Notes: generated from the letters alone by a model not told the origin. A stretch of DNA of 64,000 bases from an uncultured Celeribacter sp. (GCF_963675965.1 NZ_OY780935.1:623501-687500); one strand, 5' to 3'; positions 37,025 through 46,146 are shown, numbered from the stretch's first letter. Translations and numbers: made by a program.

Positions 37025-37867
37025 ATGGAAAATCTCGAGCATTTGGCGTCGACTGCACCGGACAAGCTGGTTGAACTGGCGGCACTCCACTGGTTCACTT
37101 GTGCCGAGAACATCTCTTACGATGAAATCGTGGTGGATGATGCCGGACTTGCGAAAGAAGATCGCCCTGATTTTCGATTGAGAATTGGCGATAAAATCAT
37201 CGGCGTTGAGATAACCCTAGCGCAGCGCCCGATAGCTGATAGCAAGTTCTCTGCGCATGAGATCGAAGCCGCGCAGAACAAATTTGCCAGGGACCTAGAG
37301 CGGTCGATACATCCCGCGCTGCCAATCTTAGTTCATTTGCCCTTTAACGACGAAATCGCAATTACTCCAAGAGAAGCCAAAGATGCGCTTTCTACGATAG
37401 TCGATAAGATCGACAAGCTAACGCAGAACATGAAACTGCGCTCAGGCTCCATGATTGTGCGAAGCGCGGACGACTTATTGCACTATCCCGACGCGGAAAT
37501 CCTAGCTGAGATCCCTAATTTTTTGCAAAATATTCAAATCTGGAATGAGGGGCAAAACTTTTCGGCTGTTACGAGTTCGCGCGGCGGCATCATTGAACAC
37601 TTTTCTGAGGCACATCTTCTCCCTATTCTTGAAAAGAAACATAATTCTCTAAAATCCTACAGAACATGCAGTGAGCAATGGCTCGTAATTGTTTCAGGTT
37701 CCATACCGCCAATTATCCTACCTAAAGAACGCCCCAGTCTTCTGCTTGCTTCTGCGGCTACAAACTTCGCAGACGCAGAGATCGCGAGACCAATCCAATC
37801 CGACTTTGATCGGGTATATTTTTTTAGAAGTCCCACCCACGCGGTGGATCTTACCAAAGCTTCATAA
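37025..37867 (+). CDS. uncharacterised protein with PD-(D/E)XK-like motif
   Basis: The 280-residue product (start ATG 37,025) belongs to no family I can name. Near residues 38-65 it has DEIVVDDAG, DRPDFRLRIG and KIIGVEITLA, the spacing of a PD-(D/E)XK nuclease half-site with PDF and an E-x-T. The rest is mixed alpha/beta, with a C-terminal WLVIVSG strand. Base composition is lower in GC than the chromosomal genes, which suggests transfer. It could be a stand-alone defence nuclease or an inactive relative. Confidence 0.55.
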   Translation: MENLEHLASTAPDKLVELAALHWFTCAENISYDEIVVDDAGLAKEDRPDFRLRIGDKIIGVEITLAQRPIADSKFSAHEIEAAQNKFARDLERSIHPALPILVHLPFNDEIAITPREAKDALSTIVDKIDKLTQNMKLRSGSMIVRSADDLLHYPDAEILAEIPNFLQNIQIWNEGQNFSAVTSSRGGIIEHFSEAHLLPILEKKHNSLKSYRTCSEQWLVIVSGSIPPIILPKERPSLLLASAATNFADAEIARPIQSDFDRVYFFRSPTHAVDLTKAS

Positions 37868-38067
37868 TTGGCGTCCAGCGCGTCCTGAGAAGGACGGTAT
37901 GGGCTCACTGCCGAAATTCTCCGCGTTTGCGCAGAAAACCAAAGACCAGACGGGGCGTGAACGGCGGCTGTGCGGGACTTTGCTGACTTTCGCCGCCGGT
38001 GCACCAATGACCGCTTGAGTTCCCTCATGCGTTAACAGGCACACGGGGGTACCGCCCTCCAGATATC

Positions 38068-38095
38068 TTGACAAAACTAGATTTATAGTTATTTT
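38068..38095 (+). promoter_or_regulatory. promoter and ArsR-type operator
   Basis: TTGACA (38,068-38,073) and TATTTT (38,090-38,095) form a likely -35/-10 pair with 16-bp spacing. The inverted repeat AACTA-6-TAGTT (38,075-38,090) fills the spacer, where an ArsR-type repressor would block transcription of its own operon. Confidence 0.6.
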
Positions 38096-38102
38096 AGCCG
38101 TC

Positions 38103-38417
38103 ATGAATACAAACGCATCCATCGCCCTCTCTTTGGCCGCCCTTGGGCATGAGACCCGTCTCGCGATCTTTCGGCTTCTGGTTCGGGCTGGAGACGAAGG
38201 TCTGAACGTGGGCGAGATCGGTCAGCATCTCGACATGGCGGCTTCGACGCTCGCGCATCATCTCAAAACCCTTGTCGATGCCGGGCTGGTCATTCAGGAA
38301 CGCCAAGGCCGCCAGATCGTGAACCGGGTCGACTACCGGGCGATGCGCGGCACCGTATCCTTCCTGACAGCTGAGTGCTGCGTCGGTGTCACGCTCATGC
38401 GGGAGGACGTAGCATGA
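38103..38417 (+). CDS. ArsR family metalloregulator
   Basis: The 104-residue winged-helix repressor has LAALGHETRLAIFRLLVRAG, and its recognition helix lies in MAASTLAHHLKTLVDAGLV. The C-terminal TAECCVGV supplies a vicinal cysteine pair, a plausible arsenic or other thiophilic-metal sensor. It precedes a permease with a 54-bp gap and has an operator candidate in its promoter. Confidence 0.88.
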   Translation: MNTNASIALSLAALGHETRLAIFRLLVRAGDEGLNVGEIGQHLDMAASTLAHHLKTLVDAGLVIQERQGRQIVNRVDYRAMRGTVSFLTAECCVGVTLMREDVA

Positions 38418-38471
38418 TAAGGTGCTGCCTTCTTCTTTGTCCAAAATAACGATTAATCTAAGGATGTCGCT

Positions 38472-39524
38472 ATGATTGAACTCGCTCTCAACGTCCGCTC
38501 ATGGACAACCGAATTCTCTCATCGGCTGTGGACCAAGGAAAAGGTCTGGCTGTTCATTGCCGGTCTCTTGCTTGCCCTGTTCGTTCTTGTGCCCGGACAG
38601 GCTGCCAGCAGTGCGGAGTTTGCCGCGCGCAACTTGCTTGAGGTCGCGCCGTTTTTGATTCTCTCAATCGGCATCGCCGCCTATGCCGGGGCGACCGGTG
38701 CGGACGGTCTGATTGCCCGCGCCTTCACCGGATCGCCCGCCATTATGATCCTGATCGCGGCGCTCGCTGGAGGCCTGTCGCCATTCTGCTCTTGTGGTGT
38801 CATCCCACTGATTGCGGCACTTCTGGCGATGGGTGTTCCGCTATCGGCCGTCATGGCCTTCTGGCTGGCCTCGCCGGTCATGGACCCCTCGATGTTCGTG
38901 CTAACCACCGGCGTTCTCGGAATTGAGTTCGCTGTAGCCAAAACGCTCGCGGCTGTCGGGCTGGGCGCCTTCGGTGGCTATGTGGTCCATCTCCTGAGCC
39001 AGGCGGGCGGACTGGCCGATCCACTGCGCCAGGGCGTCGGCAATGGCGGTTGCGGTGGTGTAAAAGTGCGCAACGCGAAGCCTGTCGTATGGAATTTCTG
39101 GAAAGACGATGAGCGTGTCAGGAAGTTCATGCGCGAGGGGATAAAGACCACACTGTTCCTCGCCAAATGGCTGGCGCTCGCATTCGTTCTGGAAAGCCTG
39201 ATGCTTGCTTGGCTTCCAGCCGATCTGGTGGCGCGTTCGCTCGGCGGCACAGGCCTCGCTCCCATCGGGATCGCAACGCTGGTCGGCGTGCCTGCCTATC
39301 TCAACGGCTACGCTGCCCTACCGCTGGTCGGCGGCTTGATCGAGCAAGGCATGGCACCCGGCGCAGGTCTCGCGTTTCTGGTTGCAGGGGGTGTGACCTC
39401 CCTGCCAGCGGCCATTGCGGTCTGGGCGCTGGTGAAGCGAAAGGTGTTCTTCCTCTATCTTGGGATCGCTTTGACCGGCTCCTTTGCGACGGGCGTTCTG
39501 TTTCAGCTCTGGACGACGATCTGA
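38472..39524 (+). CDS. ArsP_1/YraQ-type permease (PF03773, formerly DUF318)
   Basis: The 350-residue, roughly eight-helix membrane protein has the diagnostic GGLSPFCSCGVIPLIAAL and ASPVMDPSMFVLT. Related ArsP proteins export trivalent organoarsenicals, and others are of unknown use. The Cys pair in FCSCG is typical. The upstream ArsR gene supports a thiophilic-metal or metalloid export role. Confidence 0.88.
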   Translation: MIELALNVRSWTTEFSHRLWTKEKVWLFIAGLLLALFVLVPGQAASSAEFAARNLLEVAPFLILSIGIAAYAGATGADGLIARAFTGSPAIMILIAALAGGLSPFCSCGVIPLIAALLAMGVPLSAVMAFWLASPVMDPSMFVLTTGVLGIEFAVAKTLAAVGLGAFGGYVVHLLSQAGGLADPLRQGVGNGGCGGVKVRNAKPVVWNFWKDDERVRKFMREGIKTTLFLAKWLALAFVLESLMLAWLPADLVARSLGGTGLAPIGIATLVGVPAYLNGYAALPLVGGLIEQGMAPGAGLAFLVAGGVTSLPAAIAVWALVKRKVFFLYLGIALTGSFATGVLFQLWTTI

Positions 39525-39565
39525 ACGCTCAACACGGATGCCTAGAGCGAGCGGGGGCGGAGATC

Positions 39566-39868
39566 ATGAAGAAATACCATCTCGCCCCCGCAGATTATCA
39601 TGGCAAGCCGCTATTCGATGTTGGTGGCGACGAGTTCGCGGCACATATATTTGCGGAGTTGGAAGCACAGCGACACAATCGAGTGACAGTGCAGCAAGCC
39701 GCTGTTCTGAGCCTACGATATCCAGATGATCGGCCTGTTTTCCAACGCCTTTCCGATTGGTGGCATTCCTGCGAACAAGCACTCGTCGCTCCAGCACCTG
39801 ATGTAACTGCGACAACAGCGACAGAGCCTAAATGGAAAGGCCACTGGTCAGTCGTCAAATATCTTTGA
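39566..39868 (+). CDS. 100-residue hypothetical protein
   Basis: A frame starting MKKYHLAPADYHGKPLFD behind GGAG ends at 39,868, 42 bp after the permease gene on the same strand. It is acidic to neutral with a tryptophan-rich middle (RLSDWWHSCEQAL). No family is recognised. The position suggests cotranscription with the permease, and it may instead be a chance frame. Confidence 0.4.
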   Translation: MKKYHLAPADYHGKPLFDVGGDEFAAHIFAELEAQRHNRVTVQQAAVLSLRYPDDRPVFQRLSDWWHSCEQALVAPAPDVTATTATEPKWKGHWSVVKYL

Positions 39869-40169
39869 CTGCATAGGACACTGACGACGAAGCGGCCATT
39901 CGCCTTAACCGCAGCATTCGGGATTTTGGGCTCAAACCGGACTTGCGGCGCTGCGGCAAGCCGCATGACCTGCCGGTCAGCGCTGCACGGTGCTTGCGGC
40001 CCACACCGGTCATTGGCCAGGATCACTATTGCCGCAGCGCGGCTTCCCCATACCGGACCTTCATGGCACCGCGCAGCATAGTCCAGGGCCCCAAGGTAAG
40101 CAGTGCGGACCAAAACGGCCGTTCAGTCCTCCCTGGAGCAATTCTTAAATCGGCCAAGCGTTGACTGCA
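39869..40169. repeat. degenerate GC-rich repeat-like intergenic DNA
   Basis: No gene seen. It includes TTTTGGGCTCAAACCGGACT near 39,917 and several CAGCGCGG/GCGGCAAGCCGC words similar to the gaps at 36.6, 40.7 and 42.8 kb. Confidence 0.4.
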
Positions 40170-40511
40170 TCACTTAGTCGCTAGATTGCGCCGCTTCATC
40201 TGGGCGCTGCGGTGGAACCGCGCCACGCGGTAGGCCCGCCAAATCTGCTTTGGTCTCAATCCGCTCCAAGCTTTCGGCACTAGCCAGAGCAGGAAGCGGC
40301 GTAGCCCAAGATCATCTTCGATCTTACTGCCCAGCACAGCCATGGGAACGCGCGTCAGGCTCCACCAAGCGAGCATGATGTAAAACCATACTTGACCGTT
40401 ATCACCGCTCATCTTGGCCACGGGGACGATGAAAAAAAACCAGAGCTCTACGAGGTAGAGAGCGACCATACCTAGTCGCAGAAGCTGGTCCCGAAAAAAT
40501 CTTTTGTTCAT
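40170..40511 (-). CDS. small membrane protein of unknown function
   Basis: From ATG 40,511, behind AAGGAGTTCGCA, the product is 113 residues. It has one or two membrane helices (LGMVALYLVELWFFFIVPVA, then WFYIMLAWWSLTRVPMAVL) and a basic C-terminal tail rich in Arg and Lys. No family is recognised. It stands alone between repeat-like gaps. Confidence 0.6.
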   Translation of the reverse strand: MNKRFFRDQLLRLGMVALYLVELWFFFIVPVAKMSGDNGQVWFYIMLAWWSLTRVPMAVLGSKIEDDLGLRRFLLWLVPKAWSGLRPKQIWRAYRVARFHRSAQMKRRNLATK

Positions 40512-40937
40512 TGCGAACTCCTTAAGTGCCGCCTCCAGATATAGAGAGTTCAAGAGAAGGTGTCTTGATTGAGACGATGGTTCTCCACAATATTGCGTTT
40601 CACTTGCGGTCCTGATTTCAAATGGCGGCAACGGACACGAAGCAGACTTGCGGCGGCGCGGCGTGTTGGACGCTCAGGTGAGCAGACCTAGCCCAGCAGC
40701 TTCGGCCCGAAGCTGCCGTTCGAGCCCAAGCAAACACTACCAATTCGCTTCACCAAACCGGACATTCGTGCGCAGCGCAGAAATTCTAGTGAGGCAATGC
40801 CCTCATTGCGGACGAAGTGCTATTTCGCTGCGGTTGCGCGAAGGGCTGTTTTTCGATGCAATGAGACTGCAGCGCAAAGCTCCGAACGCGGCGCGCGCGC
40901 TATACGCACAAGATTCGCCACATGAATCTTACTTTCC
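40512..40937. repeat. degenerate repeat-like DNA downstream of the RT gene
   Basis: No gene seen. GAAGCTGCCGTTCG (40,709-40,722) repeats the word at 36,949. Text such as TTCGCTGCGGTTGCGCGAAG near 40,828 is typical of the same degenerate family. Confidence 0.4.
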
Positions 40938-42557
40938 CTAAAAAGCCGGGTCTTCACCTTCTTCAATTTCCCAGTAGTCAGGATCAAAATCGTCATCCTC
41001 GTCGTCATCATATCCGTATCTGGTTCGACTAATTGCTCGACTGTTTTGTTCTTTGATCCGATTGATATGGTCTTCAAAGTCTATGAGCTTGATATGCCTG
41101 CTGGCCAAGTGCTCAAATTCATCTGTGTAAAGACCGGAAAAGGCGGCCTTTGAGAATTCTTGAGAGCGTGCAACGAGATTGACCAACCAATTGGCGTCCA
41201 CTGATGAAAGAGGAGCACCTAGAGCAAGCTTCGGCTTTCGAGTGAGCTTGCCGTCTACATGGGCCTTCACGAGCAACGCGCGAATATGTGCGTTTTTGGA
41301 CTTCGCAAGTTCTTCCACCATCGGCACCGGAACCGGGATGTCACAAACAATGAGCAACCAAACCAGCCATATCGCCTCATGATGATGGTTTAGTGCCAGA
41401 CTGCGCCTGACAACGATCTCTGCGACGGCAAGCCAACCTTCCGTGTCGATGGCCAACCCCCGCGCTTTGCGCTTCGCAACCAGCAAACAGGCGTAGTCAA
41501 TTGCATGCGGATGTTTCTGAACAATCCTCTGAATATTTTGCTCAACAAAATCCCACTCGGATGAATTATAGACCCGCCCTTCGTCAAAAGACCGAAACAG
41601 GATTTTGATTGGACTGTCCGACCCCAGCTCCCGAGCGGATGTGACAGCCTCGGTGATGGCGCGTTCGAGCTTGTTATGCTCCACATGAAATTCGAAAAAG
41701 TTCATGTGGTCTCGCAGCCGTTGCGCCCAAAGATCATTGATTGGATCCAAGCTTGAGTGAATCTTCGTTTTCTGGTCATTGAGGTTCAGCTCGAAGGTCG
41801 CAAGCACCTCGCGCAGATGCGAAAGAACTGATTGTGCTTCGTGTTCAGTCCGAAGGCCAATGTAATAATCATCTACGTGGCGCACCGCCCCGACCACCAT
41901 ATCACCAACGACTTTGCTCAGCTCGTGATCAATTTTTGCCAAGACGAATTCTGCGATTAGACGGTATGCATCGGGTCCGACCAATACCCCTCGTGTGTTT
42001 CCGCGCTGCCCGTTCCGAACAAAGAAATCGAGCGCGTTGAAGAAGTTGTCACTGGAATCCTTATTCGTATCCAGCTTCGAATCTTCAATTCCATGAGCAG
42101 CCCAAGCAATGGAATGCGTGTAGATGCTCGGGAAGCATTGAGCGATGTCGGCCTTCAAAACGAAGGGTGCGTATCGCAGGTTTTTCGATGCCCGCTTCGA
42201 AAGCTCGGAAAGCGACGGAACTTTGACCGCTCGTTCTTCGCCCTCATCCATAATTTTGGGCGTGCCAATTGAATATGACGATAAGGCATAGTTGGCTTCA
42301 AAATGTCCCCAGTTCTTCCATATGAAACTAGACACGTGAAAGTAGGAGACGATGTTGGGAGTGCCGAAAAAGCGGCGACTGCCGTCATGCTTGGTCCCGC
42401 TATAGCGAACATACTCAGTCTTTCTTTCGTGGTACTGGTTGCCGTCAAGTGCACCGACGAGACCATGAAAGGCACGCTTTGCGTCTTTTGACACAAAGCA
42501 CGGAGGTAGCGTCTCAGGATAGAGACCTGAATTTATTAAACTGAACCGAGACTTCAT
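40938..42557 (-). CDS. reverse transcriptase of UG/Abi (defence-type) kind
   Basis: The 539-residue protein has an RT core: motif A VLKADIAQCFPSIYTH (Asp 137), motif B GVLVGPDAYRLIAEFVLAKI (from 190), motif C AVRHVDDYYIG (Asp 229/230) and motif D LNDQKTKIHS. There is no maturase X domain or HNH, so it is not a group II intron, and no DGR parts lie nearby. Residues of about 300-480 are predicted all-helical, recalling the helical-repeat domain of class 1 UG/Abi RTs. An acidic tail (DDDEDDDFDPDYWEIEEGED) closes it. Known relatives (AbiA/AbiK, DRT systems) act against phages. The likely partner is the nuclease gene upstream. The exact UG group is not assigned. Confidence 0.85.
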   Translation of the reverse strand: MKSRFSLINSGLYPETLPPCFVSKDAKRAFHGLVGALDGNQYHERKTEYVRYSGTKHDGSRRFFGTPNIVSYFHVSSFIWKNWGHFEANYALSSYSIGTPKIMDEGEERAVKVPSLSELSKRASKNLRYAPFVLKADIAQCFPSIYTHSIAWAAHGIEDSKLDTNKDSSDNFFNALDFFVRNGQRGNTRGVLVGPDAYRLIAEFVLAKIDHELSKVVGDMVVGAVRHVDDYYIGLRTEHEAQSVLSHLREVLATFELNLNDQKTKIHSSLDPINDLWAQRLRDHMNFFEFHVEHNKLERAITEAVTSARELGSDSPIKILFRSFDEGRVYNSSEWDFVEQNIQRIVQKHPHAIDYACLLVAKRKARGLAIDTEGWLAVAEIVVRRSLALNHHHEAIWLVWLLIVCDIPVPVPMVEELAKSKNAHIRALLVKAHVDGKLTRKPKLALGAPLSSVDANWLVNLVARSQEFSKAAFSGLYTDEFEHLASRHIKLIDFEDHINRIKEQNSRAISRTRYGYDDDEDDDFDPDYWEIEEGEDPAF

Positions 42558-42961
42558 GACGTTAGCCTAAGTCGAACGCGCGGCCAACAACAGTAGTTTC
42601 ATGCCAAAAATTTGGCTAAGTTCCCGATCTTCTGGGCGCTTAAAAAAGACGCATGCTCCTGAAGTGAAACCCCAGTTGGCTTGACCGCATCTTCACGTCA
42701 AGATTGTTAGCTGTGGGCCCGATTTGGGCCGCACAGCAAAGTTCAATGGCAACAATGCTAGGTTCGCAACCGTTCAATTAAAGCGCCGCATGCGGTACTT
42801 TGGGCTCAATGCCTACTTCAGAGGCAGCGAAACATCCGAGAGATACTACCTAACGACCACGGTCGCTACCAGCCCAAAGCGGGCATTTGATAGCATGTAT
42901 TCGCGACGAACTGCCCTAGTTCGGCTTTGGTGATATTTTCTCCCAGTCCTTAAGCTGAAAG
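42558..42961 (-). other. structured gap between nuclease and RT genes
   Basis: No protein gene is supported in these 404 bp. A strong hairpin lies at 42,710-42,737 (GCTGTGGGCCC, loop GATTT, GGGCCGCACAGC with one bulge). Repeat-like text follows (CTTTGGGCTCAATGCC, 42,799 on). The hairpin could end the nuclease transcript or be part of an RT-associated non-coding RNA. Both are inference. Confidence 0.45.
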
Positions 42962-44147
42962 TCAGCCCTCGATCCTAGCGAGAAGCTGCGCATCACTAAT
43001 GCTTTCATCATAAGAGAATTCGATCAAACGCACACCGTTCTCGGCACATAGTTGACGTTTCTTTTCGTCCCGAGCGCGAGTGGCTGCGAAACCTGCTTCG
43101 CCGCCAAACAGCGCAACGGGAGCGTAATGCTGCTCACCATTGTATTCGATTGCTACATTCAGCCGGGGGATCCAAATATCAAATCGTTGACGCCCGAGCC
43201 AACTTGGTGACCCCTGATGGATGACTTCCTCATCGGGCAGGAGCGCGATAACTCTACTTAGGAGCACGGCTTCGCCAATCCATCCTGCGCCTATCTTTGG
43301 TATGCCGAGCCGCGCTCGAAGCGCATTGTCTCCCGCTCTCCAGTCCCAATCGTGCTCAATTGCCGAAACAGTACGATAGGCATGATACCGAGCCATCAGT
43401 CCTGAGATGCCCTCTTCAGGCAGTTTTCTGAAGGATGTGACGGGCACTCCACGGCAAAGGTGGCAAACGTCATCCCTACGTTCGGCGATCTCGGTTAGCC
43501 TCTGAATCGAACTTCGATCATAATTTGGCCTCGTCAACAGCTTCTGAACAGCGTCTGACATGCAGGAACACCAATAGTTCGCCCCGCATATTCCACATGA
43601 AAAAGTCGGAATTGTGCCCGGCGTCGGTATGAGGGCGCACGCGGGGCAATCACATTTTTTTGGGTCCAAATTTTGCCAAGGAAAGATGACTGTCGGAAGA
43701 TAGGCTTCAACAAACGAGATAGTGAGGCGTTTCCATTTTTTCATCCGTTTAACTTTGACAGCAGGTTGTAAGTAACCACTGGCTTCGCGGAGTTCTCGAT
43801 AACCGGATAGAGATTGAACCACAGGGTCTTGTTCAAGATCGACAGCTTCATCAAAATCAAGCGGAAGGTCTATGACAGGTCGAATTCCAACAATGCGAAT
43901 AAGCTCCTGCTCCAATAGAGTCGCAAGATTTTTTTTTGCTCGTTTCCAGCCATGGTGGCGACCAGACGATATGTCCGCGGGAGGTGAATTGAAGTTTCAG
44001 AAGGTTACTACCAAAGGCCGACCGAAAAGCTGTCTCAACGTGATTGACCGCAGCGTCCAACAAAGACCTCTCAAAATGATCATCGCCCACCATGGTGCGA
44101 AAATCGTTAGCGTCCGCGCTGTCTGCCTTTATTCTTACGTGGGTCAC
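42962..44147 (-). pseudogene. Zn-ribbon/PD-(D/E)XK nuclease, frame broken at an A9 tract
   Basis: Two minus-strand frames join into one protein of about 393 residues. Frame 1 (ATG 44,147, MTHVRIKADSADANDFRTMV to LETSKKK) meets frame 2 (NLATLLEQELIRIVGIRPVI onward) at nine A residues (complement of 43,929-43,937); losing one A restores one frame. Frame 2 has cysteine pairs (KKCDCPAC, FSCGIC, WCSC, VCHLC) and a C-terminal Vsr/DUF559-like nuclease core: GEAVLL, QRFDIWIPRLNVAIEYNGEQ, then RDEKKRQLC. It lies upstream of the RT on the same strand. The shift may be real decay, slippage-controlled expression, or a sequence error. Confidence 0.65.
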
Positions 44148-44427
44148 TCGTCATCCCATCCATTTTCAGTTTGCTTCGCACTTCCCAGATTTCGAGCAAA
44201 CAGGCATGTGAGTAGTCGGATTTCCTCAAAGCCATTTACATGGCCCGAAGATGTTCAATAGAAATAAATGGAATTGGAGGCTTTGCAAAGTCCACTCCCT
44301 GCGCAATGCTGACCTTGGTGGCGGATGCAGCATGGTAGGGCGTTGAGCGTGAGCCGTGAATGGCCGTTTTCGTGTTTTTGACAGGATGGGTTTGCGCTTG
44401 CAGCGAACTTCCGGTTTCCGCCCATCT

Positions 44428-46146
44428 TCACGAAGGCCCCGCATCTGTCCCCTGCGAGATCTGCGCAAGACGAGCCTGAGCCTCTGGCTCCCACTGCTCT
44501 CGCAGGCCACGGACATATTCCGCATCGTCCTGCAACTTTTGGCGTTCTTTGGCCAGAGCTCGTTTGACGGTACGTGCGACCAGTTGCGCAATTCGCGTGA
44601 CCATTCCCATCGCAGGATGGATTTGCTTCCGCTTTTCCGCCCGCAGGTCACCCGTTTTCGGTGCCGCCGCGCCCCAAACCAAGCCCGCTTTCCGATCCGT
44701 CGCTTCTTCCTGCCAAAGCAGCGCGCCCTCAGCAACCAGCTCCAAACCAGCTTCAACGGCCTCTGAGATGATCTCCGCTTCCGCGACTTTCAGCTGCACC
44801 TGCGTTACCGCGTCTTCCAGTTTCTGCTCTTCCACCTGGCGCGCAGATTGGGCGGTAATACATGCCGCTGCCTCTTGGGCGCGATGTTGTTCCAGCGACT
44901 GGACCTCTGCGACAAGGCCGCATTCGCGCCTTCGCAGGTCGGCCAACCCTTTCTTTCCCTCCTCCGCTTCGCGATTGATCCGCGCCAACTTTTCTTCTTC
45001 CACCTTTCGCTCCGCAACCTTCGCCTGGAACTTTTCAAGAGCTTTTTCTGCCCTCTCCTCATACCCCTTTACCAACGGCTCCAACGCCCCGACCTCGGCC
45101 TCAATCCCCATTTTCCGAGAAGATGCGGCGGCAGCCGCTTTTTCAAACTGCAGCGCTTCCTTCTCTGCCGCATCGCGGAGCCGGATCGCTTCTGCAGTTT
45201 CTTGCGCAGCCCGCTTTTTGCGGGCCTGCGCCTCTTTTATGGCGCGCTTGCGCGATTTCTTCACCGCAGCCTTGGCAAGGTCCCGACCGTCCTCGACGGT
45301 CGCCTTCGCCGCCTCCTCGGCCGCGCCGAGGAGGCGCTTCTTCTCTTCCTGCGCCTTGCGGCGCTCTTCGGCGCGCCACTCAGACGGCGGCACGTGCCGC
45401 CGCCTGTCCGGAAGAGGTTTGTCCTCGGCCCGCGCCCGGCGTCGGGCCTCGGCACGGCGCTCCCCACGAGTGATCCCAATCTTCGCAAAAGCGGCACCCG
45501 CCATATCCTGGGCCAACTCATAATTCCGGAGCAGCGGATTTTCAGATGGTTGCAGCAGGACCTGATGACCACGGTTGGTGGAAGGTTTTTCAGCCCACAC
45601 GACCACCACAAAGTGGATGTGCAGGGCTTCTTCATCCATATGCATCGACGCGAATCGCAGCTGACCACCCGGGAAGCTCCTGCGCAGGAACTTCATCGCG
45701 GTTCGCCTGAACTCATTCACGCGTTCGGGGTCCCACTGCGCCTGCCCACTTCCGCCAAACCAATCCTTGTTGACGGTCAAGATCCCTTCCCTGAGCGGCC
45801 CCTCCTTGCTGACGCGCCACGGGTCTGCTGGTCCCGCCTCCTCAACCCTGCGCGCCTCCGATTTGCGTGATTTTTCATGGAGAGCTGCAAGATGCTGCTC
45901 AAAGTTATGCTGCTTCATCTGTACAATTTCATCACGGATGACCTGATCCCATTTCTCACCACCAACAAGAATCTCGTTGGCCTTTGTGCGGCCCAAATCA
46001 ACATGCCCCAGATCCCCACCGCGGCGTTCATCGTGGAACCTAAACCGGCGCAGCGTATGAGGCCAAAGCCCAGAGAACCGCAGAACGATGGGTGGCTTTT
46101 TCAGATTGACAGGCTGGGCTTGGGTAAACTGGGGCTGTACGGTCAT
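44428..46146 (-). CDS. MobV/Pre-type relaxase with long coiled coil
   Basis: The 572-residue product has the Mob_Pre metal-binding signature SMHMDEEALHIHFVVV (His169, His176, His178 with Asp/Glu), and an N-terminal domain rich in Arg and His. From about residue 230 to 560 it is a charged Lys/Glu/Ala coiled coil (RKKRAAQETAEAIRLRDAAE). Such relaxases nick oriT in cis and lead single-strand transfer when a conjugative partner supplies the channel. A candidate oriT lies just upstream (46,150-46,440). No mating-pair genes are present, so the element would be mobilizable only. Confidence 0.85.
   Translation of the reverse strand: MTVQPQFTQAQPVNLKKPPIVLRFSGLWPHTLRRFRFHDERRGGDLGHVDLGRTKANEILVGGEKWDQVIRDEIVQMKQHNFEQHLAALHEKSRKSEARRVEEAGPADPWRVSKEGPLREGILTVNKDWFGGSGQAQWDPERVNEFRRTAMKFLRRSFPGGQLRFASMHMDEEALHIHFVVVVWAEKPSTNRGHQVLLQPSENPLLRNYELAQDMAGAAFAKIGITRGERRAEARRRARAEDKPLPDRRRHVPPSEWRAEERRKAQEEKKRLLGAAEEAAKATVEDGRDLAKAAVKKSRKRAIKEAQARKKRAAQETAEAIRLRDAAEKEALQFEKAAAAASSRKMGIEAEVGALEPLVKGYEERAEKALEKFQAKVAERKVEEEKLARINREAEEGKKGLADLRRRECGLVAEVQSLEQHRAQEAAACITAQSARQVEEQKLEDAVTQVQLKVAEAEIISEAVEAGLELVAEGALLWQEEATDRKAGLVWGAAAPKTGDLRAEKRKQIHPAMGMVTRIAQLVARTVKRALAKERQKLQDDAEYVRGLREQWEPEAQARLAQISQGTDAGPS

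Noticed and set aside
40938..42557. Group II intron or diversity-generating retroelement as source of the RT
   Set aside because: There is no maturase X or endonuclease domain, no intron RNA domain V-like hairpin next to it, and no template/variable repeat pair or accessory variability gene nearby.
42558..42961. Retron msr-msd assignment
   Set aside because: I see no paired a1/a2 inverted repeats with the branching G arrangement, and the RT lacks the usual retron-type features at motif C.
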